A stretch of DNA of 64,000 bases from Lagopus muta (taxonomy: Eukaryota; Chordata; Aves; Galliformes; Phasianidae), in the NCBI RefSeq assembly GCF_023343835.1, contig NC_064435.1, forward strand, positions 62,568,134 to 62,632,133, read 5' to 3'. A program made the translations under genes and the position numbers. Below are positions 1-13,771 of this stretch, piece by piece; the stretch's first letter is position 1, and each line of letters starts with the position of its first letter. Under the pieces are notes generated by a model. It was not told the origin of the DNA. It saw nothing but the letters and a program-made list of their open reading frames with translations, and searched no databases.

Positions 1-366
1 GCCAAGGTGGATATCTAATCATTTGAACGTTAATAAAGGGATTCTTGAGTTTTTTATTTGAGCAAGTGGGAAATGGTTTTATTCTTAGGCCAGCTAAGTG
101 TATCTTCTGCTTCCGCAGGCTGGCTTGGAGTTTGGAAGCCTAACTCAATGAACTGCCTTATCATAGTTGTGTATCTAGAAAACATTTTAGTGTTAAACTG
201 TCTTGTCTCTAAAATATCACTGAAATTCCAGTGTTCAGTCACATGAACATATTCTTTTCCTGGATATAATAAACTTTACTTTGAAAATGTACATGGGTGA
301 ACTACAGTGTTCATAGGAGACAGTATTCAGCTTTGGAATGACTTAGCTTACTGTTTTGTTTTACAG
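1..366 (+). other. LPCAT1: LPCAT1 intron (left edge)
   Basis: AT-rich intronic sequence upstream of the first visible exon. Short ORFs occur on both strands but none has splice context or recognisable protein sequence. The intron between the two visible exons (506-3475) is likewise plain, with a poly-T run near 1030. Confidence 0.7.
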
Positions 367-505
367 CTATACCAATCAGAAAATGGTACTATAACAGAAG
401 AAGATTTAGCTCATATTCTGAAGACTGCTATGGGTGTGTCACAGATTAATGTTACACATCTTTTTAGGGCTGTAGATGAAGAAGAAAAAGGAAAGATTAC
501 ATATG
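367..505 (+). CDS. LPCAT1: LPCAT1 penultimate coding exon
   Basis: 139 bp, entered in phase 0 after a pyrimidine-rich acceptor (tgttttgttttacag) and left with one base of the next codon at a good donor (atg|gtaagt). It encodes LYQSENGTITEEDL through GKITY, that is the first EF-hand-like loop and most of the second. Confidence 0.93.
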
Positions 506-3500
506 GTAAGTATGTAAAGTGGATCTGAACTGTGATAATATTAAAGTTGCCTGAATTTGAGTTGATATACAAACCTGTTACATTTTAATTTGTCTTTGTC
601 TTTTTAGTGGACTTGGTTTTATAATCCTAAAAGCATTCCAGACAAGGTCAACTTAGATTTAAAAAAATAAAATAAAGAAATTTGAGTTCCATCTTTTTAT
701 ACAGTGTTATCTTTACATTTTCAAAGTTTTTTTTCCTTCTACATTGTCAGCTAATGCCTATACTGGCTCTTTTAGCATCTTCTGTGACTTCAATACATGT
801 GAATGTGTACGTTTAAGAAAATAACGTTAGCTCTGTCCTATTGTGTTGTCTTTTAAACGTTCCTCATTATTTCTGTCCTCTCAGTATATAGGAAAACATA
901 AGATTTTCTTCTCCAATCATTTTTCAACCTGTTTGAAAGTCAGTCATTCATGCAGAGGAAGTGAGGAGGTATTGAACAGGCTGCTGAATATATAATCTGT
1001 AATGCAGGTGATATGGAGGCAAGAAAGTTTTTGGGTTTTTTTTTTTTTTTTTCAAATTGAGAGATCTAGGTGAATAGATTATGCTGAGAGTCTCAAAGTA
1101 CTTGTGTGTTACTTCAGATTCTTCACCTCTTACACAGCAAAGTTCTAAATTTAGTTGCATCATTCAAGTATAAGTTGTTGATAGCAGGTGTAGCACATAT
1201 CTCAAATAGAAGTGCTTATGATATGGCCCTGTTCTAATGGTTTTCCATCAAGATGATTCATGCGGATTTGATTCGTAAAAATGTTAATTAGAACATCAAT
1301 ATTAGTAAATCAGTTTCTACATTAGTATTTCCTATGTTTGAAATATGAGATATATGCAATACTTCAACTACAGAACTATTTAGACTTACTGAAATTACTA
1401 TCATTGCTTTATCTCCCCTTTCTTCTCTTATCTGGTGCCTCCTTGATTCCCACTGTACTACCCCTTTTCTCTCTGTACTTCTCATCTGTCATCTCCCCAG
1501 CATTTCCACATATATCCTGTTATTGCCCTTTTGCTGCCTGTCGCTCCCTGTCTCCCAGCTCATTGAAATGGTGACTCAACTTTTCTTCCCCTCCCCATCA
1601 CCAAAAATAACAGCAGAGAATCTAAGCATCTTATCTCAGCAGAACTCTAATTTTGGCATATCTAATTATCTGAGGAAAAGCTAACTTTGAAACAAGTGTA
1701 CTTAAACCAGTCTGTGCGAGTTATCAAGGAATTCATATTTAATGTCATTCTTTGACAGTACCCAGTTGCTCTTAAATCTGTAGTGCCCCTGAGAGATCAC
1801 AGTATGTTTACATCACAAGAAAATCCAGATGACTGAGCCACAACAGTGACCATTGGAGCATTTAGTGAGAGTCAGAGCTTTTTTTTTTTTCTTGCATTCA
1901 GGAGTAGTCCACTGTGAGGCTACACAGAGTGGGATGGTGTGTATATCACTCAAAATTTTGCTTGGGCCTTTTTCTGGGAAAAATGCTGGGAAACGTTGCA
2001 CAGAGTTTCTATCTTATCCAAAAGCTTATTAGTAAGAATAAACGTCCTATTGTGGTAAAGAATTGACAGATGAAGGTAAACTTTGGTATTGTATTTCTGT
2101 CTTGAAAGTCCTTTTCTATAAATATTTGATGTCTTTCCTTGCCTGAGAATGCTCATCTTTACATGTGATCTGTTGCACATGAATAGCAAAGAAGAAGAGG
2201 GAGAAAGCTTGGAAGTTATACTCCTTCTGAAGGCCTTGTCCCGACAATGTATGCGAAGGAAAATGTTTGTATTCTCTGCAAGAGTGTGAGGAGTTGGTGA
2301 AGGGAGTGGAACTAAAGGAATTTTGTGAACGTACAGCTTGCATCAGGAACGTTAGTAGTGGGGTTGTATCATAAAGGCAGGAGAAAAACCTTTGATTTGA
2401 AGTTCGTGCAGTGTGAACTTAATGCTAAGTATAGATAGTTTACTCCACTCACAAGGATGGTGGAGAGAGAAAGCTATAACAGATTTTTTTCTGCCACAGC
2501 AACCCTGTGGCACAGGGGAAACTGGGTTTTGCTCCTCCTAAGGGTGACTTCAGTTGCCATCTGCACTGTGCTGGAAGCAGCTCACAGTGTTGTGTGGTCA
2601 CAAGCTCTTCCAGTAACAACAGTGAATTCGAGTGGGCTGCGTGCCACATGCTGTAGGTGACAGGGTGACTTAGTGACAGTGTTCATATCCGGCTTCCTCC
2701 AGTGTCAGTTTACATTATAAAATAGCTTCTTGTGACTTGGCTCCTCTACGGTATCTTTTGTTTAAATGATGTCTGAACAAACGGTCATGAAGGCACACTG
2801 ACAAGGCTTCAATGCTGGGCTTTTAATACAAAAATTCTTGGCAGTAAGGAGTCACCTCTACTTCCAGAGGGAGTGAGTCTTGCTCTTTCTATTGTTTTAT
2901 AAAAATACAAACCCTGAAATTATGGAATTATAGATATTTTAATTGAGTACTGAACGCATCGTCATCTCATGATGTCGTTCTCTAAAATATTAAGAGCTTT
3001 GGAATGCTAAGATCTTGGAAGTGGGAGGCAGCAATTATAGCTGCATTTGGGTTGAAGAGAATTAACAAGGCAAAGTATTTTAAAGGGCATGCTTGCAAGA
3101 GACTTTCCAGATTTCAAGAAGTGACTGCTCATGCTGTTCTTTGTTCCTCAGCTGGAGGGCTTCCTCCCTTCCCCCAGTGAACAGTGAGATGCTATGTCAG
3201 GGCATGTCCTCATACATTTTAATGCAAATCTGAGCCTGTTTTTTCCCTTCACCATGCAAGCTAAGTTCAGCTTTGAAATGTTTTAAGATAACCCTTTGTG
3301 GCATCTTAGTTCTGGGGACGTGGTAAACTGCTGAGAACCTGAGTGCCATGGAAATAGTGTTATGTTAACTGCTGCTATTTTCTCTGAAGACATCATGTGA
3401 TTTTTATCCTGCAAGTACACAAATTTAGTGTCCTTCTATTTCAGAGAACTGATTCTGTGTAACATTTTTTTCTAGATGACTTCTACAGATTTGCTGAATT

Positions 3501-3660
3501 GCAGCCACACTTTGCAGAAGACTATCTCTATCCTGATCAGATGGTAGCTGAGAGTGGATTGGAGACCTCATCTCTTTCTGCTCCAAATGGTATCTGTACT
3601 GACTTCAGCCCTGAAAATGCTGAAGATAAAAACAAGCCCCTGCAGAAGAAATGGAACTAA
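367..3660 (+). CDS. LPCAT1: Lysophosphatidylcholine acyltransferase 1, last two coding exons (partial gene)
   Basis: LPCAT1 is an ER and lipid-droplet acyltransferase that re-acylates lysophosphatidylcholine (surfactant and Lands-cycle phospholipid) and also handles lyso-PAF. Only the C-terminal part is here: exons 367-505 and 3476-3660, joined in frame (TAT G|AT GAC giving YDDF). The N-terminal membrane segment and the HxxxxD acyltransferase motifs lie left of the window. Two EF-hand-like loops are visible. The first (YQSENGTITEED) has Tyr instead of Asp at loop position 1, so it is probably non-canonical. The second (DEEEKGKITYDD) spans the exon junction and keeps acidic positions. The protein ends in KKWN, a KKxx ER-retrieval signal as expected for this ER enzyme. 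The identification rests on recognising the LPCAT1 C-terminal sequence and on its synteny with CLPTM1L and TERT. Confidence 0.95.
3476..3660 (+). CDS. LPCAT1: LPCAT1 terminal coding exon
   Basis: The acceptor is ttttttctag at 3475. The exon completes the split Asp codon, then reads DFYRFAELQPHFAEDYLYP and a less conserved acidic tail, and ends ...PLQKKWN with TAA at 3658-3660. The final four residues give the KKxx retrieval motif. Confidence 0.93.
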
Positions 3661-4891
3661 CACTACAACTGTTATCTTCCTCTCCTGGTGAGAGGATTAT
3701 CTTTTCTTGGAATTTTCATAAGTCACTCCAATTATATAGCAAATACCAATTTTGTGTGTGGAAGTTCTTCTACCTTAATACTGTTCTTTGATTCATGTGT
3801 GCTATATTTAACGATATGTTTCAGGTTACTTGGGGAAGGTTTGTTTTTTTGTTTTTTCCAAAAGGACTTTGAAAGGCAAAAATGTGAATGTGCTTCATTA
3901 TTAATGTTCATATTTAAAAGGAAGCAGCACTCTTATTTATATTCCACTGGCTAGTTTCATGTACAAAGTGTTGCACAAATTGTGCATGTATAAAGAAACT
4001 GTAGTTACTATGGTGTTCGGTGCACTTTGGTGATTAGTGTTTTCCCTAGTTATGGGGATGTTTATTTGGGGCCAAATTTTGCTGTTCATATTTGCATAGT
4101 CAGTCTAGTTTTCAGTGGGATTATGCCATTGAGCAAGGCAAGCACATTTTGGCCCCTTTTGTTTTAGTTCCAGTGAACAGTTCAGAAACAGTCATGCAAA
4201 AACTCGAGGATTACTTCTGTTTTTTTTATCGTTGAATGACAACATTTCTTTCAGTCTATTCCATGGTAGAATGAAAAGGAAAGACTCCTTCCAGATGCTT
4301 AAACATGATTTTTTCCCAAACTGACATGCCACATGCTGTTTGCAAACAGATGATAAAACTGTGCTTTTGTCTTACAATCAACTCATATCCACCCAGTATT
4401 TACATGGCAGATGTTTACACAATCATATTTATCAGGAATCAGGGTTTCTTTTGAGGCAAGTCTTTTCTTATATATATACAGATACATACATACAGATACT
4501 GCATCTTACATACAGATGACTTGTTATGGAACATACTATAAAAACTTAATTGTATGAACACAAATTTGAAAAGATTGCAGTTACTTCAGAATCTAGCAAC
4601 AAGGCACGGAACAAGGAATGCCAGTTAAATATCTATAGCAATATTAGATATACTGTGTATAATGTACAGGAAGTCTAAAATTTAGAGTTAGAAGTTTAGA
4701 ATTGGTGGAAGAAAAAAGAAACATTTAGTACTAACATTTCTTATATTTCCTTTTATAAAGCCAGATGCCTTAATTATCAACAAAGGTCTCAGAAATTAAA
4801 ATTAGCAAAGCCACATAGCTCCACTGATGAGGAAATGAGCCAAAGGCTTGAAGGACTAGGAAGGAGAACTGTGATGGCAGCTCTCCTTCTA

Positions 4892-4897
4892 AATAAA
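4892..4897 (+). terminator. LPCAT1: Candidate polyadenylation signal, LPCAT1
   Basis: First AATAAA after the LPCAT1 stop, about 1.23 kb downstream, which is a plausible 3'UTR length. Only a modest T-rich region follows. This is a guess between several AATAAA hexamers. Confidence 0.3.
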
Positions 4898-7800
4898 AAC
4901 TATGTCTATTTTCAAATCATTTATGTGACTAATTCTGCAGGCTGCACTAGAATATGAGGATTTCGTAACTGGAAAACTGTCACTGAGAGTTGATTTCCAC
5001 ATGTTAATGCAAAACTAGATTTGAAGGGTGGGATTTCAGCAGAAGGAAGTCTGCTTTTGCCTGATGCTTTTGTCTGTTTTTTTTTGTGTTTTTTTTTTTT
5101 TTAATAGGAGTTTTTGCTGTTGTTGTTTTTTTAAAGTGCATTTTAGGGTATTGGAATGTGTCCTTAGAAATCCATAACTGTCTGTGAGAAGTCTCCAAAT
5201 TGAAACTGGCTTTAATAGAATACGTATAGGAAAACATAATGTAAGAAATAATGCTTTTGGGGGGTTATGCAGAGGTACATCTTCATTTTGAGATATTAAT
5301 TAAATTTCTTTATTTACCTAGATAATGCATGCCAGGCTGGCAGGGGTGCCACTGGTTGGCAGGCAAGATTTAGACTGACATCAATCATGAGAAGTTGTAG
5401 GCACAACTTGAAATTAAGACATGAGGAACTACACTTAAATGAGAGTTGTCAGGTACACAGAGGGAGTTGGGGATAACTGTGTAAAAGACCTGGATGGTAT
5501 TGAGCATTACTAACTGAATACAGTTAACTGATTGCTGCAGAAAAGATGTTCATCATAGTGAGATGCGTAAACACTTGAAGCCTGTGAGATGGGTGGTGGT
5601 ATTTGTGTTATCAAGAATTGATGAGGCCTTACATAAGGCACCTGTCTGTTTTGGGGCACTTGAGAAAATGAGGATGGCTGGATGGAGACTGAAGGAAAGA
5701 AAATTTTCAATGATTCTTTCAACATCTTTATTTAATCCGGGGAGGGAGACTGGAGGAAGATATGGAACTAGTCTTCAAATATGGAAAAAGCTGCAAGAAG
5801 GAAGATGAGAAGAATCTTTACTCCGTGCTCATGGTAGAAACGGGAGGTATTCATGTGAAAGACAGGATAAACATTAGGAAAACTGTCTTACAGTACTTCT
5901 AGTTAAGATGTGGAGTGGGTATTCTGGGTGGAATGAGGAGCCTTCCTTCACTGGAAGCTCTGAAAACGGGACAGAAAGAAAAGGCATTGTTGATTTTGTT
6001 GATTATAACCTGAAGGTTGTAGGGATAGATCTCCTGGGAACTATTTTCTGTAATTATATGTTGTGTATTTTAGTCAGTATTTAAGGCAAGGTAGATGAGC
6101 TGGAGAGTCTGAGCATATCACATCTCCTCTGTGGGATTGTAACCAGTGCTTGGCTCAAGCTGGCTGTCTTTAAGACAGTTTGTTATGTGAGATTGGGAAC
6201 TGGAGAATTTCAAAGTGCAGGGGATGAGACAGGGTTCTGTGACACACTTTTCTGAAAAGGAGAAAAGCTTAGTATCCCATGGACAGCGTTAGTGAGAAAA
6301 GCCCTGGAGAAAAAAAAAAATTACTCCTTCTACATCTGGAAAAAAACAACAAAGCAAGCTGACCAAAGCTGCGTAAATATGAGCACGTCTGCTTTCTATG
6401 TATGGTGCTTGGGGTTCTAAAACGGCAAAGAGTTAACTTTGTCTCTCTCTGGTGAGAGAGATATTACATTCATCACAACTGCTAAATAACTGCATATGAG
6501 TGCAGCCAAGCTGTTGCAGAGTGTTTGGGTTGAAAGGGTGCTGCAGCGTGTGATAGATGCCAACAAATAAGGCACGGGATGGTGAAGATGTGCTGAGAAC
6601 TGCATCAATGAGCTCTATCCAGAGCTGCTGTTGAAAAAACCTGGTGAACAGCATCTTGGTGAGCAAGCAACCAGTTTCTATAATGACTTGCATTTGTTCC
6701 TGCTTTTGTGAGATTGATGTAGGTAGAGAAATAAGATGAATAAGACATGAAGTCCTGGTCAGTCTGCATGAAAACATCGCTAAGACTTCAGATAATGTCA
6801 ATTAAAAAAATGAGTATCCAGGGGATTGTAGTGTCTAGAGTATTCAAGGTATAATGCTAGACTGCCTTGTAGTGACAGAAAATCCATGTTAGTGTAAGGC
6901 ATAAACTCAGACTTTGTGGGTTGAGATCTGCAGGGCATTGCATTACTGCAACACTGTTCACTGCAATTTGTCCATCAAATTCACCTATTAAATGTTTTAG
7001 TAGTTCCACATAAAAGGTGCCCAACTGTGGAGCCAGCTGGGTCGTGACACTCTCAGTAGCTTGCTGAACTACAAGGGTAGAAGTGAAAGGTTCCTTTCCC
7101 ATTCAACAGACAATAACATGTAAGTGCTTTCAACTAAAGTGTTACAGATTTTACAAACCTTAAATTGTCAGGGAAACATACATCAGTGTATTTTATAACA
7201 ATTTCATAAGTGATCCTTCATTAAAAAAAAAAAAAAAAAAGCAGAGGTGTGAAGGCATGGTACTTGTCTGATGTGCGTTTTGCTGCTTTTGTGAAATACT
7301 GCCATCCCTTGCCAGCAGAGCTCTTGCATCAGACTAAATTTCTATGCATGCTATGAGAGATGCTCAGTCAAGGCTTTGTTATTCTGATATAGCTGCACAA
7401 ATATATTGTGTGCTTTGAATGTACTTAGCACAGAAAAAAATGAAATCCAAGATATCTAAGAAGTGTTTTGTTTTTCGTTGCTTCACTTGTTTGTTTCAAT
7501 TGTAATTTAAAAAGAAAAGAAAAAAACACAAGTATAAATGGAAACAAAAGTTTAGGAGCTACAAAGCCTCTGTCTCTACCATGGAAAGGCAGAGTTCTAT
7601 TGCAGATTTTTCATGAGTGCAGTGTGGTAAGTAGATACAGTTAAAAGGTACTATAGGCAAATTCTGAGCCTAAAGGAGAAATTATTTGTAGACCTAATTT
7701 TGCACCCATTTTACACTATGTATTTCAATGTATGTTTCAATGTAGCTAGAATCCTCTTACTATGATAAAAAAGTAACCAGATCCCTGCCTGTTTGCTAAT

Positions 7801-10782
7801 CCTGATGTGAAGGTCATGAAGCTTACTTGAAAAGGAGATGTGTGCATTGAGGAAGTGATGCAATCTCTGTAGAGAGAAAGCCACAGGAAGTAAATAGTTG
7901 TTTTGTACATAGCTGTTTATTAATATTTTCAAGCAGACTGCATAGACCTGTTAGCTTGTTAAAACGTTGGGATGCTTGGAAAATGTTTTTATTCATGAAG
8001 TTTTTTCTGGGAAGGGGATTATTGCACTTTAACATTTACAGAATTTGATACATTTTCTGAAGATGTTTTTATTTAATTTCTGCATTCCTCTGTCAGGCTG
8101 TGTTTTATCACTGAACAAAACTTCCTGTATAATTTTATCATGTGGTAAGTATGGCTTTTCGTGTTAATTCTGCTCACTGACCCTCCAAAACCGGTATTTT
8201 GATTGAAAAAATAAAAAATAGGGAAAGGACTTGAAGAATAAAAGCTGCAGACCTGAGTAGCATCTGCTGTACATCTTATGATGTCAGAAACTATAAAAGC
8301 ACAGCTTTGCATATATTTGGCTCTTGAACTAGGAAGGAAATGTATTTTGGATTTAAAAACAAACAAAAAAAACCTGATCAAGTCAGATTAATTTTCCTTT
8401 ACGTTCAACTACTGCATTCTGCTTGATCTGAAACCTCTGTTTTGTTTTTTTTTTCTAGCAGCACTTTCAGGAGTGTTCTGTAATTAAGTCCACATGTTAC
8501 AAATATGTCGGCTATGTTCACATTAGCGAAATTTAACTTTGGCTCCTAGACTCAGTGAAACACAGAAGTTCTCTGTGAACAAAGCCCTGCAGATAATTTT
8601 TTAATTTTCAGGTGTCTGAACTTCAGCTTGTAAGGCTAGTTCTCCTTCCTAAAATAAAAATAGGAAGAGTAGGTCCAACAGTTTGAAAACGAACATGAGA
8701 ATTAATAATCTGTGCCTTTGTTCAATCCCGCAGTCAAATGAAGCCTCAAGGTCTGGCTCATAGATGAGCAGAAGACTGAAATAGGCATTTGGGTAATTTA
8801 GCTTTTCAGGACATGTTCATACAGCTGGCAATTAAATCAGCCATTCCTCAGTCAAAGCATGATGTCCTGAAGGTACTGCAGCCTCTTCTAAGCAATGTCC
8901 AAGTCACTAGCAGCACAGCCAGCAATATTTAAGTGATTCTTCTTTTTTTTTTTTTTTTTTTTCTTTTCTTTTTTTTAATGAAGGCCAGAAAAAAAGTACT
9001 CTGTGATGGGAACCTTGAAAGACATCCTTAAAGGCAAAATCCTCCAGCACCTCCTCAGAGGAACAAGATCAGTCATTCTGTGCTATATCTAAGGCAGTGA
9101 ACTAGGTATACAAGTTAGTCACTAACACTCTGATCCAAATGGGCATAAGTGATTTAATGCTGAGGTATAAATGCAGAGAATACAGCAGCAAAGAGAGCAT
9201 GCCTGGATTTGCATTTGTAAGTATTTCATCTCATATGGTCAAGTTAAGACAGCTCCTTTCTCTAGGAAACCACTCAGGTTTATTTCAAGATGTTATTATG
9301 TTTTATAAGTGGGAGAGTGTGGTGTTTTGTTAAAAACTAGCTTATTTTGCCCTCAGATGTTATGATGTGCTTGATCATATGCAATGGGACTAAATAAAAG
9401 TGGGTGATATTGAGAAAGCAGGTTTAAAAGACTTTTTTCAATGGAGGGTTCACCATTCCTGTGAAAAACAGTGAGACCTTTTGAAACAGCTGACTGTCTA
9501 GATTGCCTTGCAGGCTCTTTTGGCAAAGTAATTTTGCTATTTACATAATGGCAGAGGCTGCTCATTCTGTGTTCTTTTGCAAAGTGGCATAGTATAGTTT
9601 TCCTGTGCAAGCTAACTGGTGTAACTGGTGAAGAGGTCGCTAACAGTGGAGATAAAACGGCAGAATCACTTCAGGACAGGTTGCATGAAAGTTATTCCTT
9701 CCAATTAATTTGGGGGTACGGAGGGTGTTGGCTCTATTAATTTGGAGAGAGTAAGTGCTTTTTCTTTTCTTTTTTTTTTTAAACAATGTATTTGTTATGC
9801 TGCTTGTTTCTGAGCAGATGTTCATACAGCCCCATGCAAACAGCCCAGCTCACTTGAGGTTAGCTTGGAGATCTTGAGAAGGGCGTTGTACAGTATCTTG
9901 GATGTAGCATTAAGCTTCAGTTTTTTTATCTTGACTAAAAAAGAAGCAAGTCATAATGACTTCTGTAATATTCTATTTTGATATTATCAGTAGGTGTTAC
10001 TTGAGAGTGCCATTCCAGGGCCAAAGAATACATTCTAAGAAAATCAGGCTGAACTTCTGCTCCAGAAGCAGAAAGTAGTAAAGTCATTAAGTATGGCATA
10101 GCAGGAAAGCTCTCACTGTACAGTTGGCCTTTCCCACAGTAAAGAAGGATATTTTCCATCTCTTGAGCTGGTGAATTTATGTCTGTGTATCTCTAGCTGT
10201 CAATTGTGCTGTCTCGTTCTTTGTAGGTTGGCTGCAGTCTGAGGGAGACCTCACTGCTCTTAATCTTAACAGACATTCACAGACTGCTTTTACTGGCCAG
10301 TAAGGCACAGGTGAACACTGAAGCTGTATTCTTGTAACACTACCCCAAACTAAGGCCCCTTGTACTGCTTTAACTCGTGTCTGCCTTTTCTTTTCTCACA
10401 CTTTAACCACTGCAGATGTGTCCAGGTGAAAGCAAGTTTGTGTTCGAGATGCTTAAGTGTTTCTATGAACATTAAGGAATTAGATTCAGAAATAAAATAC
10501 AGTGACATCTTCATGTGGATTGACTTCTGACTTTGTCGCTCTTAGCGTGTGCCTGATTAATTCCAAGTTCAGAATGCAGTATGTATAGAAATGTCAGTAA
10601 ACCAGTTCTCCTCATGGATACTGAAGAGAACTGAAACTCTGACACTTTTCATCCTACCATGGTACTGAAAATGAAATTCATCCAATAGTTTATTTCTGTG
10701 AATGCATATGGGGGGAATCCAAATACATGTCTTTTATTTGCTACCCAGCATGAAGACAATTTTGTAGTTGAAATGCTAAAGA

Positions 10783-10788
10783 AATAAA
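10783..10788 (+). terminator. Alternative distal polyadenylation signal
   Basis: AATAAA followed within 20-60 bases by TG- and T-rich sequence (tgtatg, then tttttgtcctatg), a better downstream element than at 4892. It would imply a roughly 7.1 kb LPCAT1 3'UTR. Another AATAAA is at 10491. Unproven. Confidence 0.25.
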
Positions 10789-13771
10789 CTTGTAAAATCT
10801 TGTATGCCCTAAGTATATATTTTTGTCCTATGTTTTCTTTTATAGTAAAGTTTAAGCTAAAATTTCTTATATTTCTGGAAGGAAATTTAGTTTAGCCACT
10901 ACTGTACTTCCTTAGACTACAAAAGCAGTTTTTTAAGTAAGCATCTAAAAGAAATTGTATTTTTAAGAAGGTGGATTATGATCCCTTAGAATAAACATCT
11001 CTCCTTAGCAGTTGTATATACTTAGACAAAAAGCAAATCAACTGCAGCTGCTTGTCTATATAGTTTGTGTTAGTGATTTGTTTATATTGTTTTCTGTAAT
11101 TGCTCTACGGGCTTTAAGAGCTCTGCATAAACCACTAATGTTAGCAATAGAAGTCTGAAGTAAATCTCTTTAGAAGTGATAGATTTTGTATCCTGGAGGA
11201 GGACCAAGACTAAGCATTGCTAAGTTTTTATTCTGTGCTATATGACTTCAGTGTCCCGGCATTGTATTGAAAATATCTGGCATCTGTTCAGTGGGACCAC
11301 TTTCTAAGCCCTTTTGTAATTCCCAACATCTATCCCAACGCAGGTGTGCAAGATGTTTCTAATTGGATCGTAGCTACAAGTTCATCTTTTTTCTGTTGTC
11401 ATTGTTTGGAAGAATAAAATTCAGTAGCAACAAGCTGAGAAATAATTCAGAAAATAAAGTTCTTCATCTCTTGAATTATTGCTGGACTTGCATTGAGGAC
11501 GTATTTTAAAGTATTGCTATGTTTCTGAACACACTTGAGAATTTAAATGCAAAAGTTAAAAAAAAAAAGTTTTTAAATGATCCCATTTTCTCTTAACGTT
11601 ACTGAATTCAAGTTACACACTGCCATGAAGAGGATGCCTTTAGTTGAAAACCTGTGCTGATAGAGCTGGAAGTTTTGTGTTGTAGGAACTCGCTTGCAAG
11701 GTAGAAGGTGCTTGTTCCATCAGTGGTACAACTTCTGCTGACTTCAAGGCTGCTCAAGCAGACTTGCTCTGTTTCAATGTGCACATTGGCTGCAAGCTTT
11801 TTCTTATAGGCCTTGGATATGCAGTGTAAATCTGTAACGATATAAAGTGCTACTCAGTAACAATAATAACCTGATTGCGTTTTTGTGCTGTACATTTCCC
11901 TCCTGTGGCTCCCAAGGTTTGTGTATATAGACTGTCTTTGCACTGAACTGACTGTACTTTGTAGCTGAGAAGCAAAAGCAAGTAGTGTACTGAACACGAT
12001 TGTGGTTTGTGAGTTCAGAAACGCAGATACTTTTTGCAGGATGTGAAGTATAGCTTCAGTGCAACAAATTTGATTTTTATATTTTTTATTAATATGCATG
12101 GAAGACTAGGGATGATATTTTCTAAAAACGAACTTGGTTTTGTACATTTTTCAATGTTTAAAACTATATGGTTTAACATTACCTCTGAAATACCGCTATC
12201 AGTAAATTCTTAAAGGAAATACCTCAACTTGAGCGTTCTTTTTTTCTTGCTAGTTGTCTGGTAGGTTGAAACGGACTGTGGTGTGTGATGAACTAACTGA
12301 GCGAAACAGCAATGACGTAGGAGCTTCACCTGTGCTGTAAGTCGTGTGATTTACTGGAAGGGAACCAAATGATACACTCCAAGTGTTGATGTGCAGTGTA
12401 CAATCATGGCTCGTTCTGCCCGACTGGACCTTTTCCTTATTACTGGCTTGTAAATGGAATTTTCATCATGAAGCCAAATTAAAAATGAAGGAGAAAATGT
12501 TCTGTTTCCTTTGCATTATTTTTTCTTACGCATGTTTGTGACGCACAACAAGGTTTATAATAAAGGACGCAGTCATAGGTGTGAATAAAACCAAGTTCAT
12601 ACATGCTCAGGTGCACGTTATTGGTGTATGCAATGACTGATGTGGCTGTGTGTGTGTGTGCAGGAGACTGGTGTTTACCTGACACCAGACACAAAATACA
12701 GGGGCTTAAGGATTTTTGGTGTGGTGGGTGGGTTGGTCATTCTGTAGAGTTGGATGTGTGTGTTACTTGGTTTCGCTGGTGGGTTTTTTTGTGTGTGTCT
12801 TTGGTTGATTGTTTTCCCCTCTAACCCTGCTTCACCTTGTAGATGACAGGTACATTGAATCCAATTCTATCATGTGTCCTTAAATAAGAACACTGAAAGA
12901 TGGGAAAAAAAAAAAAAAAGGGGGCTCTATAGGCCTGGAGAACAAGTGTATCTTAATTAAACAAAAGTAGCTAATTTGAATTACCCAGGAAACAGTCAAT
13001 ACATGATGTGACACTTCATTTATTACACACGTGAGGAGTGCCTAGCAGAAGGGGAAAGTTACAGAGATATCCAGCAGACAGACGGCGAATCAATGTAACA
13101 TTTTTTAAGAATGAATAAAACAGTGGTGAAGTTTAATGGTAATGACACATTCTTCATAAGGTGAAGATTTCAGGTGGAGACTTGTTGATAGTTCTTAAAA
13201 TTAGTCACGTTTCAATTTATTGATGTGTATGTAGGTTTTGAGTAATGACTGTTCTGAGTCAGCTTAGTAATGCAGTGGTTTGCATGAAAGAGTAAACTTC
13301 TGTGGATGACAGCAAATGCTTGACTGAGAAAAAGGATCAAATATTTTAATGTTGTATTAAAAAATCTAATTTATTTTTTCTTTCAGTGAATTCCTGCCAG
13401 TCATGCAGCAGTGGAGCACGTGTACTTAAAGAAAATCTTCATCACCTGAGCTATTTCTAAACTTAATACATTTTCTTTTATCTTCTGCTCTAAAACGCAA
13501 ATGATGTATTGATTCCAATCATCTGTATGTAGATTATATAATGATTTTTAAAATTAGTTCCAGAGCATGCTGCAGGAATGGGAAACGCTAATTACAGAAT
13601 GGAAGGGATTGTCATTCCTCTCAAAACATGACAGGTCTGTAAATGCACAAGATGCGTGCAAGGCTTTAGGGTGAAGGCTCCCTGACACCTCTGCCTCCCT
13701 TGCCCTGCTGCACACCAGACAACACCCGGTTCTAGCGCTACTTTTTTATGCTCCAGGTTCTTGCTCCTGTG

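Larger units (their letters stand above)
3661..13771. other. LPCAT1 3'UTR and intergenic interval, no further gene seen
   Basis: AT-rich, single-copy looking DNA with A/T homopolymers (around 7225, 8945 and 12905) and a short TG run near 12650. No ORF here shows a transporter, zinc finger or other recognisable protein. In mammals this is where SLC6A3 lies, but none of its twelve membrane-segment exons can be recognised. A stretch around 5560-6050 looks faintly like a very eroded + strand CR1, but I could not support it. Confidence 0.6.

Noticed and set aside
3688-3954. 88-codon + strand ORF just after the LPCAT1 stop
   Set aside because: Lies in the 3'UTR, starts without an ATG context supported by homology, and no family is recognised.
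5560-6050. Possible very old + strand CR1 (loosely 'aacattaggaaaactgtcttac' and 'ccttcactggaagctctg')
   Set aside because: Only scattered similarity to CR1 3' blocks and no tail; too eroded to support by eye.
6433-7102. Minus-strand ORFs of 122 and 81 codons
   Set aside because: No recognisable domain, no splice context and composition like random translation.
8940-8975. Poly-T/T-rich tract considered as a retrogene or SINE tail
   Set aside because: No adjacent element or target-site duplication; simple homopolymer like several others here.
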